Positions 8,082-13,286 of a stretch of DNA of 13,286 nt are shown one piece after another (position 1 is the first letter of the stretch; every line of letters begins with the position of its first letter). The translations under genes were made by a program, and so were the position numbers. The notes beneath the pieces were generated by a model. The model was not told the DNA's origin, searched no databases, and saw only the letters and a list, made by a program, of their open reading frames with translations. This DNA comes from CAYRWM01 sp964428055 (GTDB lineage Bacteria; Bacillota; Clostridia; Christensenellales; Christensenellaceae), in NCBI GenBank assembly GCA_964428055.1, contig CAYRWM010000041.1, forward strand, positions 1 through 13,286, given 5' to 3'.

Positions 8082-8754
8082 AAAAGAGACTTTCCTGAGC
8101 AGCCTCGGTTCACTCCTCCCGGAGATCGATCCTAACTGCGCTGAAAAGATGTTTGAATATCATGCAGCTGTCGAGCTCGCAAACAGGAGCATAAACCTGA
8201 CCGCTATAACCGACCCCGGAGAATCGGCACAAAAGCATTTCTATGACAGCGTTATGGCATCGAAGTTCATAAAAGAAAAAGCGCATGTCATCGATGTCGG
8301 GACGGGCGGAGGCTTTCCGGGTGTCCCGCTTAAGATAATGAGACCCGATCTCAGAATGACGCTGCTCGACGCCACAGAAAAAAAGACAAAGACCGTTAAC
8401 AGTATGTGCGCGGAACTGGGCATTGACGCAGACGTTGTCTGCATGCGTGCGGAAGACGCTGGCCGCGGAAAATACAGAGGTCAGTTCGACGCTGCGGTAT
8501 CGAGAGCCGTGGCAAATCTTTCGGCGCTCGCTGAACTGTGCATCCCCTTTGTCCGTAAAAACGGCATATTCATAGCATACAAATCACAAGATGCGGAAGA
8601 CATAAAGGATACATCTTTCTGCGATGAACTCGGCTGCGTACTTGTAGAAACATTCGATTATCCCGGACGCAGACTCCTCATATTCAGAAAAATAGAAAAG
8701 ACCCCGGATAAGTATCCGCGGCCATTTGCCAGGATCAAAAAGAACCCTCTTTAA
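8074..8754 (+). CDS. rsmG: 16S rRNA (guanine-N7)-methyltransferase RsmG
   Basis: 226 residues from the ATG at 8074. It methylates N7 of the conserved G527 in 16S rRNA using S-adenosylmethionine. Visible are SINLTAI (39-45), KHFYDS (54-59), the SAM-binding VIDVGTGGGFPGVPLKI (72-88), SRAVANLSALAELC (143-156) and the C-terminal TPDKYPRP (210-217). A longer reading from a TTG at 8029 exists, but the ATG start aligns with my recollection of the Bacillus protein's N-terminus (MNxxEF..., INLT at about residue 40), so it is preferred. It overlaps the previous gene by 8 bases. Its last 4 bases overlap the end of parB on the other strand, leaving no room for a terminator between them. Confidence 0.93.
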   Translation: MNEKETFLSSLGSLLPEIDPNCAEKMFEYHAAVELANRSINLTAITDPGESAQKHFYDSVMASKFIKEKAHVIDVGTGGGFPGVPLKIMRPDLRMTLLDATEKKTKTVNSMCAELGIDADVVCMRAEDAGRGKYRGQFDAAVSRAVANLSALAELCIPFVRKNGIFIAYKSQDAEDIKDTSFCDELGCVLVETFDYPGRRLLIFRKIEKTPDKYPRPFARIKKNPL

Positions 8755-9617
8755 GAAAGCTTGTCGAAAAGCTCCTGAAGCTGTTCCTTTGAATAATAGT
8801 CTATTATTATCTTTCCTTTGTCCTCATTGCCCGAGAACCTTACTCTCGTATCAAGCGATTCGGACAGTTTTCTCATGGCGTCGTTCCACTCGGGAGACGG
8901 CTGCTGCGTTTTTTTAGGAGCCGGTCTCTCCTCAAGCATCTTCCTTATCATCGCCTCCGTCTGGCGGACAGACAGATTCATGTTGATTATGCGCGAAGCC
9001 ACGCCCTTCATGACTGCTTCGTTCTTTAAGGGCAGCAGCGCTCTTGCGTGTCCGGGAGAGAGCTTGTCCTCCCTGACCAGATCCTTTATGCTTTCGGGAA
9101 GAGATGCCAGTCTTACAAGATTCGCTATCGCGGGTCTGGATTTGCCGACTCGCTCGGAAGCCTGCTCCTGAGTCATGTCGTACTTTTCCATGAGACTGAT
9201 CAGCGCTTCCGCCTGCTCTATGGCATTGAGGTCCTCTCTCTGTATGTTCTCTATAAGAGATACTTCGAGCACGTCCTGATCGGACAGTTCCTTTACTATA
9301 ACGGGAAGCTTTTTAAGACCCGCCTTGCGGGCGGCCCTGTATCTTCTCTCGCCGGCGACTATGGTATATCTGCCGCCTCTCTTAACAACGATCAGGGGCT
9401 GCATGACGCCGTGGGTCTTAAGAGATGCTGCGAGCTCTTCGAGCTTTTCGTCGTCGAATCTCTTCCTCGGCTGGTTCTCGTCGCGGTCGATCAGAGATAT
9501 ATCTATCTCCTTAACGCCCTGCGGCTCTTCATCCGCTATTACGTCATCTATCCTGGATACATCATCTATAAGAGCGCCCAGACCTTTGCCTAAAGCTGAT
9601 TTCCTTGCGGTCTTCAC
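8751..9617 (-). CDS. parB: Chromosome partitioning protein ParB (Spo0J type)
   Basis: 288 residues. It is the CTP-dependent DNA clamp that loads at parS sites and organises the origin region. In order: KGLGALI (11-17, ParA-stimulating N-terminus), NQPRKRF (48-54), the CTP-binding GERRYRA (89-95), ENIQREDLNAIEQA (123-136), a helix-turn-helix around 147-170 (MTQEQASERVGKSRPAIANL), and a C-terminal dimerisation segment ending YYSKEQLQELFDKLS. The start is a GTG overlapping the parA stop (GTGA), with AGGAGGG 6 bases upstream, so translation is coupled to parA. Both the length and the lack of plasmid features fit the chromosomal type. Confidence 0.93.
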   Translation of the reverse strand: MKTARKSALGKGLGALIDDVSRIDDVIADEEPQGVKEIDISLIDRDENQPRKRFDDEKLEELAASLKTHGVMQPLIVVKRGGRYTIVAGERRYRAARKAGLKKLPVIVKELSDQDVLEVSLIENIQREDLNAIEQAEALISLMEKYDMTQEQASERVGKSRPAIANLVRLASLPESIKDLVREDKLSPGHARALLPLKNEAVMKGVASRIINMNLSVRQTEAMIRKMLEERPAPKKTQQPSPEWNDAMRKLSESLDTRVRFSGNEDKGKIIIDYYSKEQLQELFDKLS

Positions 9618-10384
9618 AGATCACCCTCCTCGTTCGTAATAAATTCCCTTGCAAGATCCATATACGAGATTGCGCCCTGCGACTTCGGATCGTACTGGAT
9701 TATGGGGAGCCCGTAACTCGGTGCCTCGCCCAGCCTTACGTTTCTGGGTATGACCGTATTGTAAACCTTGTGGGTGAAATATTTTTTGACTTCCTCGACC
9801 ACCTGCACGGAAAGGTTTGTCCTTATATCGAACATTGTAAGGACAACTCCCTGGATGCTGAGCGACGGGTTTAGGTTGGCCTTGACCAGCTTGACCGTGT
9901 TCATGAGCTGGGACAGACCCTCAAGAGCATAGTACTCGCACTGTATCGGTACCAGCACTTTGTCGGCTGCCGTAAGCGAATTAAGCGTTATGAGACCGAG
10001 GGACGGAGGACAGTCGATGAAAACGTAATCGAACCTTCCCTCTATCATCTTCATGGCGTTGGCCAGTTTCTGTTCCCTGGCCATCATGCTTACCATCTCT
10101 ATCTCGGCTCCGACCAGATCTATCGTGGACGGGATTATGCTGAGCCCGCTTTGGACAGTGGGAAGTATGGCCCTCTTCGGATCTTCTCCGTTAACGAGGA
10201 CATCATAGAAAGTCTTCTTTATGTCTTTGGCTTCAATGCCGAGACCGCTGGTGGAATTGCCCTGCGGATCGGCATCTATCAGCAGGACCTGCTTGCCGAG
10301 TGAAGCGACGCAGGCCGACAGATTTATGGTCGTAGTCGTTTTGCCGACTCCGCCCTTCTGGTTTGCTATAGCGATAACAGTCAT
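9614..10384 (-). CDS. parA: Chromosome partitioning ATPase ParA (Soj type)
   Basis: 256 residues from the ATG at 10384. This is a deviant-Walker ATPase that binds DNA as an ATP dimer and works with ParB in origin segregation and, in Bacillus, in control of DnaA. Visible are the Walker A KGGVGKTT (10-17, with the signature lysine K10), LLIDADPQGN (34-43), the Walker B YVFIDCPPSLG, and the conserved EYYALEGLSQL. A longer reading from a TTG at 10417 would begin inside the promoter -10. The ATG has AGAGAG just upstream and gives the standard MTVIAIANQKGG start. There is no N-terminal DNA-binding domain, so it is the short chromosomal form. It is transcribed with parB from the promoter at 10417-10425. 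Confidence 0.94.
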   Translation of the reverse strand: MTVIAIANQKGGVGKTTTTINLSACVASLGKQVLLIDADPQGNSTSGLGIEAKDIKKTFYDVLVNGEDPKRAILPTVQSGLSIIPSTIDLVGAEIEMVSMMAREQKLANAMKMIEGRFDYVFIDCPPSLGLITLNSLTAADKVLVPIQCEYYALEGLSQLMNTVKLVKANLNPSLSIQGVVLTMFDIRTNLSVQVVEEVKKYFTHKVYNTVIPRNVRLGEAPSYGLPIIQYDPKSQGAISYMDLAREFITNEEGDL

Positions 10385-10416
10385 GTATCTCTCTGCTTTC
10401 TGATTCTTCAAATACA

Positions 10417-10425
10417 ATTATACCA
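10417..10425 (-). promoter_or_regulatory. Extended -10 promoter of parAB
   Basis: The minus strand reads TGGTATAAT, a perfect TATAAT with a TG extension, 32 bases before the parA ATG. No good -35 is found. It lies downstream of the CarD-gene terminator, so parAB has its own start. Confidence 0.6.
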
Positions 10426-10460
10426 TATATGAGCCTTAAATACAGTCTTACCGGGGCAAC

Positions 10461-10482
10461 AAAAAAACCGGCTTCCGCCGGT
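10461..10482 (-). terminator. Intrinsic terminator of the CarD-family gene
   Basis: On the minus strand ACCGGC-GGAA-GCCGGT forms a 6-base-pair GC-rich stem with a 4-base loop, followed immediately by a run of T residues. It begins 24 bases after the CarD gene stop and separates that gene from parAB. Confidence 0.85.
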
Positions 10483-10505
10483 CCGTATACAGTATAAGGA
10501 TGGAA

Positions 10506-11012
10506 CTATCTCATCGCTTCCACTTTATCGTGGATATATTCCTCAACCTTGTCCTTAGGAATTCCGAGCGCCACCGAGAACTCGCTGTAGAGCAGTTCCT
10601 CCGCCTTTTTCATGAATCTTTCATCAAGCTGTCCGAATTTCTGCTTCCTCTCAAGGACATAGCGTTTCTTCTCGTGTATAGACATGAGAAGTTTTATCAG
10701 GGACTCGCAGTCATGAGTCTTTATGACCTCGTCGTAGTGACTTCCCAGCTGCTGAACGCTCTTTGCAAAATACGCCTCGGATTTTATATCCGGGATACTC
10801 TCTATAAGCTTATCCGCTTCATCCTTGTTGACTACCGGACGCATATATACCTTGGAGTCCACAGGCGTATATATCATGCATCCTCCGCCCAGAGGTTCTA
10901 TGACATAATAAGTGCGTCCGGCTTCGCCGCCGACGTTGGATCCGTCCGTTATATCCGTGATCGTGCAGACACCAGTGCTGCCGTATACTATCTTCGCGCC
11001 TATTTCATACAT
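10506..11012 (-). CDS. carD: CarD/CdnL-family transcription regulator
   Basis: 168 residues from the ATG at 11012. CarD/CdnL proteins bind the RNA polymerase beta subunit through an N-terminal Tudor-like domain and stabilise the open promoter complex. The start MYEIGAKIVYGSTGVCTI is the usual CarD opening (F/Y-x2-G-x-x-VVYP-x-HGVG-type), followed by YYVIEPLGGGCMIYTPVDS, the expected second half of that domain. The C-terminal 90 residues are helical and charged, as in CdnL. A TTG at 11024 would add four residues, but GGAG lies 6 bases before the ATG, inside that extension. It is monocistronic, with its own promoter and terminator. Its DNA target, if any, cannot be read from the sequence. Confidence 0.85.
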   Translation of the reverse strand: MYEIGAKIVYGSTGVCTITDITDGSNVGGEAGRTYYVIEPLGGGCMIYTPVDSKVYMRPVVNKDEADKLIESIPDIKSEAYFAKSVQQLGSHYDEVIKTHDCESLIKLLMSIHEKKRYVLERKQKFGQLDERFMKKAEELLYSEFSVALGIPKDKVEEYIHDKVEAMR

Positions 11013-11068
11013 AGCAAACTCCAAGAACTGTTCAAAAGGCCGTTAAATATACTCACTTATATGTTAAT

Positions 11069-11097
11069 ATAGTACCATTTTTTTCAAAAAAATGTAA
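11069..11097 (-). promoter_or_regulatory. Possible promoter of the CarD-family gene
   Basis: On the minus strand TGG-TACTAT forms an extended -10 (TACTAT at 11074-11069), with TTACAT 17 bases upstream as a poor -35. It lies about 57 bases before the start codon. Confidence 0.4.
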
Positions 11098-11128
11098 GTT
11101 TTGTTTTTTTTGTAAAAGCAGGGCTGCA

Positions 11129-11146
11129 GCACGTGCGGCACGTGCG
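11129..11146. repeat. Tandem GCACGTGCG repeat, CACGTG palindromes
   Basis: GCACGTGCG occurs twice head to tail (11129-11137, 11138-11146). Because each copy contains the palindrome CACGTG, the pair can also fold as a 7-base-pair hairpin (GCACGTG / CACGTGC, loop CGG). It is a GC-rich island in AT-rich DNA. No T-run follows in either direction, so it is not an ordinary terminator. CACGTG is the centre of the ParB site parS, but the flanks match poorly: around the first copy only the outer TG and CA agree. Confidence 0.6.
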
Positions 11147-11229
11147 GGGTGGTGAATATACAAAAAATGTTTATGCAGAATATTTATACGTTGTGATTTT
11201 GTGAAAATTTCATGGGGCCGGATCGGCGG

Positions 11230-11245
11230 TTTATGGATTTATGGA
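11230..11245. repeat. Tandem TTTATGGA repeat
   Basis: TTTATGGA is present twice with no gap (11230-11237, 11238-11245). It runs directly into a degenerate DnaA box (TATGGACAA, 11240-11248) and then the perfect box at 11252. Confidence 0.6.
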
Positions 11246-11251
11246 CAACTT

Positions 11252-11260
11252 TGTGGATAA
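11252..11260 (-). other. Perfect DnaA box
   Basis: TGTGGATAA on the plus strand, that is TTATCCACA on the minus strand, which is the consensus DnaA box. Confidence 0.7.
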
Positions 11261-11305
11261 CCTGGATATATCATCCTTTATTTTATTGGATTTTCAGCGA
11301 TTTAA

Positions 11306-11323
11306 TGTGGACAATGTGGATAA
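11306..11323 (-). other. Two abutting DnaA boxes
   Basis: TGTGGACAA (11306-11314, one mismatch) is followed without a gap by TGTGGATAA (11315-11323, perfect). Both point the same way as the box at 11252. Confidence 0.7.
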
Positions 11324-11491
11324 CTTTATGCATGAACGGCATTTTGTGAGAACTGAAAGTTTTTTCATTTTTTGTTAAGTTGCAGCACTGATTAACACAA
11401 AAAATAATGCATATTCATGCCTATACATAATAATTCAATATTTATGCATTCATTTTTATGGCTTGTTTATCACATTTCTCTTGTTTCCCCC

Positions 11492-11517
11492 ACTGAAAAA
11501 TACGGCGGATTTTCAGT
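11492..11517. repeat. Inverted repeat ACTGAAAA / TTTTCAGT
   Basis: A perfect 8-base inverted repeat around a 10-base loop (ATACGGCGGA). It may be an operator or a weak hairpin. No classic T-run follows. Confidence 0.4.
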
Positions 11518-11540
11518 CTTTCGAAGCATAAAACTATTAA

Positions 11541-11549
11541 TTATTCACG
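11541..11549 (+). other. Near-consensus DnaA box
   Basis: TTATTCACG matches TTATNCACA at all but the last base and faces opposite to the other boxes, across the AT-rich stretch. Confidence 0.4.
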
Positions 11550-11618
11550 GCCACTGCATACTTCGCTCAGCAGCAGGCGAAAACGATGATTTTAAGGGCT
11601 GAAAACACGCGTTTTTGC

Positions 11619-11667
11619 TTGCAAACAGTATGCTGTTTTGTTATCATATAAGTGTTAAAAATATATT
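11619..11667 (+). promoter_or_regulatory. Promoter region of the riboswitch-permease transcript
   Basis: Two overlapping candidates are seen. TTGTTA (11638-11643) and TATATT (11662-11667), 18 bases apart, would start transcription just before the riboswitch aptamer. TTGCAA (11619-11624) and TATCAT (11642-11647) are 17 bases apart. A perfect inverted repeat, AAACAG-TATG-CTGTTT (11623-11638), sits in the spacer of the second and could be an operator. Confidence 0.45.
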
Positions 11668-11680
11668 TTTTCTAAATTAT

Positions 11681-11756
11681 AGTGCATATAATTTTGCTTG
11701 GGGAAACGGGCGCAAAAGTTTCTACACGGCAGCCCTCAAATGCCGTACTATGGACT
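11681..11756 (+). promoter_or_regulatory. Guanine-class purine riboswitch aptamer
   Basis: The three-way junction of the purine riboswitch is clear. P1 is AGTGCATA (11681-11688) with TATGGACT (11749-11756), one G-G mismatch. The J1/2 TAAT follows. J2/3 GTTTCTAC (11718-11725) is identical to the Bacillus xpt aptamer, P3 is ACGGCA / TGCCGT (11726-11731, 11741-11746), and J3/1 starts AC. The base that pairs with the ligand is C11748, which indicates guanine/hypoxanthine rather than adenine. The P2 arm (11693-11716) is unusual: either five pairs with a 14-base loop, or a bulged longer stem with loop GGGAAA. Either way loop 2 has a GGG that can pair with CCC of loop 3 (11733-11735). It most likely switches off the downstream permease when guanine is plentiful. 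Confidence 0.85.
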
Positions 11757-11805
11757 GTAATCCGTTTTGTATTTCAGACGATCAGATCCAAGCAAGATGA
11801 TATGC

Positions 11806-11841
11806 CGGCTTAATTAGTTTATAAGCCGTCTTTCTTTGTTT
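11806..11841 (+). terminator. Riboswitch expression-platform terminator
   Basis: CGGCTTA (11806-11812) and TAAGCCG (11822-11828) form a 7-base-pair stem with a 9-base loop, followed by a T-rich tail TCTTTCTTTGTTT. It lies between the aptamer and the permease start. TGGACTG of the P1 3' strand (11751-11757) can pair with CAGATCCA (11783-11790, one bulge), a possible alternative fold. How that fold would disrupt the terminator is not clear from inspection. Confidence 0.65.
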
Positions 11842-11881
11842 AGCGGCTATAAAAAATATATTTTAGGAGGGTCCATATATA

Positions 11882-13192
11882 ATGGAAAGAATCTTCAAAC
11901 TGAAGGCGCACGGGACAACCGCCAAGACTGAAGTTCTTGCTGGTTTCACGACGTTCTTTGCGATGGCGTACATTATATTTGTTAATCCTAACTTCCTGGC
12001 TCAGACGGGAATGGATTTCTACGCTGTCCTTCTTGCAACGTGTGTGGCTTCCGCTATCGGCTGTTTCCTGACAGCTTTCTTAGCAAACGTCCCCTTCGCG
12101 CAGGCTCCTGGTATGGGACTTAACGCGTTCTTTACCTACAGCGTATGCTTCGGTATGGGCTTCACATGGCAGCAGGGTCTTGCTATTGTCTTTATTTCCG
12201 GTATTGTATTCCTGATAATCACGGTAACACCCTTACGTAAAGCTGTTATAAAAGCTATCCCGATGCCTCTTAAAGCCGCGATCGGAGCCGGCATTGGCTT
12301 GTTCCTCGCACTGATTGGTCTGTGCGATGCCGGAATCATCGACTTCTCGTCAGGTGTTCCGGATCTTACGACTGAGCTGCTGTACGGAGCACCGATGCTC
12401 GCTATCATCGGTATCGTCATAACGATGATACTCCTGGTACTCAAAGTCAAAGGCGCTATCTTCATCGGTATCATAGCTACGATGCTCATCGGTATCCCGA
12501 TGGGTGTCAGCCCTGTTCCCACAGGAGAAGAGATGGGCACGGCTCTTTCGAGCATGAACCTCGCTTCAGCATTCCAGATGGATTTCAATCTCGCTGCAGT
12601 AGGTATCGTACCCGCGATAACAGCTATCTTCTCATTCTTCCTCGTTGACATGTTCGACACGATCGGAACTCTGATCGGAACAGCCGGCAATGCCGGAATG
12701 CTCGACGAAGAAGGAAACTTCCCCGGCGGCGACAGAGCTCTCATAGCAGACGCTATCGCAACATGCGCAGGCGCTTGCCTCGGTACTTCAACAGTCACAA
12801 CATATGTTGAGTCTGCAACAGGTATCGAAGAAGGCGGTCGTACAGGTCTCACATCAGTCGTTGTCGGCCTGCTCTTCATCGCTTTCATATTCATCGCTCC
12901 TATAGCGAAGATGATCCCGATGTCCGCTGTTTGCGCAGCTATCGTCGTAGTCGGCGTGCTCATGATGGGCGGCGTAAAGCAGATAGACTGGAAAAACCTC
13001 GAAGAGGCTATTCCCTGCTTCCTCGCAATAGCGATAATGCCTTTCTCATACTCCATCTCCGATGGTATCGGCTGGGCATTCATCTCCTGGTGCATAATCA
13101 AACTGGTCCGCGGCAAGGGCAAGGAAGTATCTCCGATACTTTACGTCATTGCAGGCCTGTTCATCGTCATGTACCTGCTCATGTTCCTGTAG
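11882..13192 (+). CDS. pbuG: Guanine/hypoxanthine permease, PbuG/AzgA family
   Basis: 436 residues of mostly membrane helices, full length for this nucleobase:cation symporter family. The conserved APGMGLNAFFTY (75-86), DMFDTIGTLIGTAGNAGM (about 256-273) and TYVESATGIEEGGRTGLTSV (about 305-325) identify the PbuG/AzgA type, which imports hypoxanthine, guanine or adenine. The guanine riboswitch upstream supports guanine/hypoxanthine as substrates. The ATG has AGGAGGG 10 bases upstream. Isoleucine codons are mostly ATC, whereas the leu operon favours ATA, which may reflect high expression or a different origin. No clear terminator is seen after the stop; instead a possible insertion-sequence end begins about 40 bases downstream. 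Confidence 0.92.
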   Translation: MERIFKLKAHGTTAKTEVLAGFTTFFAMAYIIFVNPNFLAQTGMDFYAVLLATCVASAIGCFLTAFLANVPFAQAPGMGLNAFFTYSVCFGMGFTWQQGLAIVFISGIVFLIITVTPLRKAVIKAIPMPLKAAIGAGIGLFLALIGLCDAGIIDFSSGVPDLTTELLYGAPMLAIIGIVITMILLVLKVKGAIFIGIIATMLIGIPMGVSPVPTGEEMGTALSSMNLASAFQMDFNLAAVGIVPAITAIFSFFLVDMFDTIGTLIGTAGNAGMLDEEGNFPGGDRALIADAIATCAGACLGTSTVTTYVESATGIEEGGRTGLTSVVVGLLFIAFIFIAPIAKMIPMSAVCAAIVVVGVLMMGGVKQIDWKNLEEAIPCFLAIAIMPFSYSISDGIGWAFISWCIIKLVRGKGKEVSPILYVIAGLFIVMYLLMFL

Positions 13193-13233
13193 TATTCGGG
13201 AAACAAAGAGTGAATCAAAAAGATCCCTCGCTG

Positions 13234-13286
13234 TGAACTGAACCCAAAATGTTAGACACATTTTGGCAGTTGATCAGGCGACCATC
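13234..13286. mobile_element. Possible end of an IS3-family (IS150-group) insertion sequence
   Basis: The stretch beginning TGAACTGAACCCAAAATG (13234 onward) and continuing TTAGACA strongly resembles the terminal inverted repeats of IS150-group elements, which commonly read TGxACTGxxCCCxAAAxxTTAGACA. Inside it is a perfect 8-base inverted repeat, CCAAAATG / CATTTTGG (13244-13251, 13259-13266). The transposase genes would lie to the right, outside the window, so the call rests on the terminal sequence alone. Confidence 0.45.

Larger units (their letters stand above)
11221..11560. other. Candidate replication origin (DnaA-box cluster)
   Basis: No gene is supported in 11025-11881. Within this part are two perfect DnaA boxes, one near-perfect box abutting the second, a plus-strand box differing at the last base, a tandem TTTATGGA repeat, and several 6-7 of 9 matches, followed by AT-rich DNA (about 11385-11460) that could be the unwinding element. 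Neighbouring parA/parB and gene orientation away from the region on both sides fit an origin. The dnaA and dnaN genes, which often flank Firmicute origins, are not in the window, so this is an inference. A DnaA-titration or DnaA-regulated site is the alternative. Confidence 0.5.

Noticed and set aside
10385..10417. TTG-initiated N-terminal extension of parA
   Set aside because: It starts in the promoter -10; the ATG at 10384 has a ribosome binding site and gives the standard ParA start.
11123..11148. Canonical parS site
   Set aside because: Only the CACGTG core and the outermost bases agree with the consensus, so it is reported as an element of unknown role rather than as parS.
11417..11800. 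Two 61-codon plus-strand frames in the origin/riboswitch gap
   Set aside because: Neither has a ribosome binding site or recognisable protein; the second runs through the riboswitch aptamer, so it is not coding.
12136..13122. 328-codon open frame antisense to the permease
   Set aside because: It is Pro/Ile/Ser-rich shadow translation of a membrane protein gene, with no motifs.
1..13286. tRNA, rRNA or CRISPR array
   Set aside because: No cloverleaf, rRNA segment or regularly spaced repeat was found; a GGTTCGAAT near 815 lies within the TraX coding region without tRNA arms.

Overview
This window looks like chromosomal DNA from a Clostridia-type Firmicute. The pointers are strong AGGAGG-type ribosome binding sites, TATAAT promoters with TGG extensions, Soj/Spo0J-type parA and parB, a CarD-like regulator, a guanine riboswitch in front of a PbuG-like permease, and a short-type LeuC/LeuD pair. 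Base composition is mixed, with ATA-rich isoleucine codons in most genes. No species can be named from the sequence alone.

Left part (1-2763): four genes on the minus strand, tightly packed and probably one operon starting near 2710. In order of transcription they are a two-helix membrane protein with a soluble tail, a 99-residue protein, a 305-residue protein with two Cys-based metal sites, and a TraX-family integral membrane protein. The first three are unrecognised. The operon diverges from a small zincin-like metallopeptidase gene on the plus strand.

Middle (3160-8754): a plus-strand operon cimA-leuC-leuD-leuB, followed by a C_GCAxxG_C_C-family gene and rsmG, each overlapping the next from leuD onward. 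CimA, LeuCD and LeuB together give the pyruvate/citramalate route to 2-oxobutyrate, the precursor of isoleucine. rsmG (16S rRNA m7G methyltransferase) meets parB tail to tail with a 4-base overlap.

Right part (8751-11097): on the minus strand, a CarD-family gene with its own promoter and terminator, then parA-parB from a separate promoter with a 4-base overlap between the two genes.

The roughly 860-base gap between the CarD gene and the permease is the most interesting stretch. It holds two perfect DnaA boxes (TTATCCACA on the minus strand), a near-perfect box abutting one of them, further degenerate boxes, AT-rich DNA, several short repeats and a GC-rich tandem CACGTG element. Next to parAB, and with genes leaving it in both directions, it is a good candidate for the replication origin, although no dnaA or dnaN is in view. 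The right quarter of the gap carries a promoter, a guanine-class riboswitch with an unusual P2 arm and an intrinsic terminator, leading into the PbuG-like purine permease. The last ~50 bases resemble the terminal inverted repeat of an IS3-family (IS150-group) insertion sequence running off the window.
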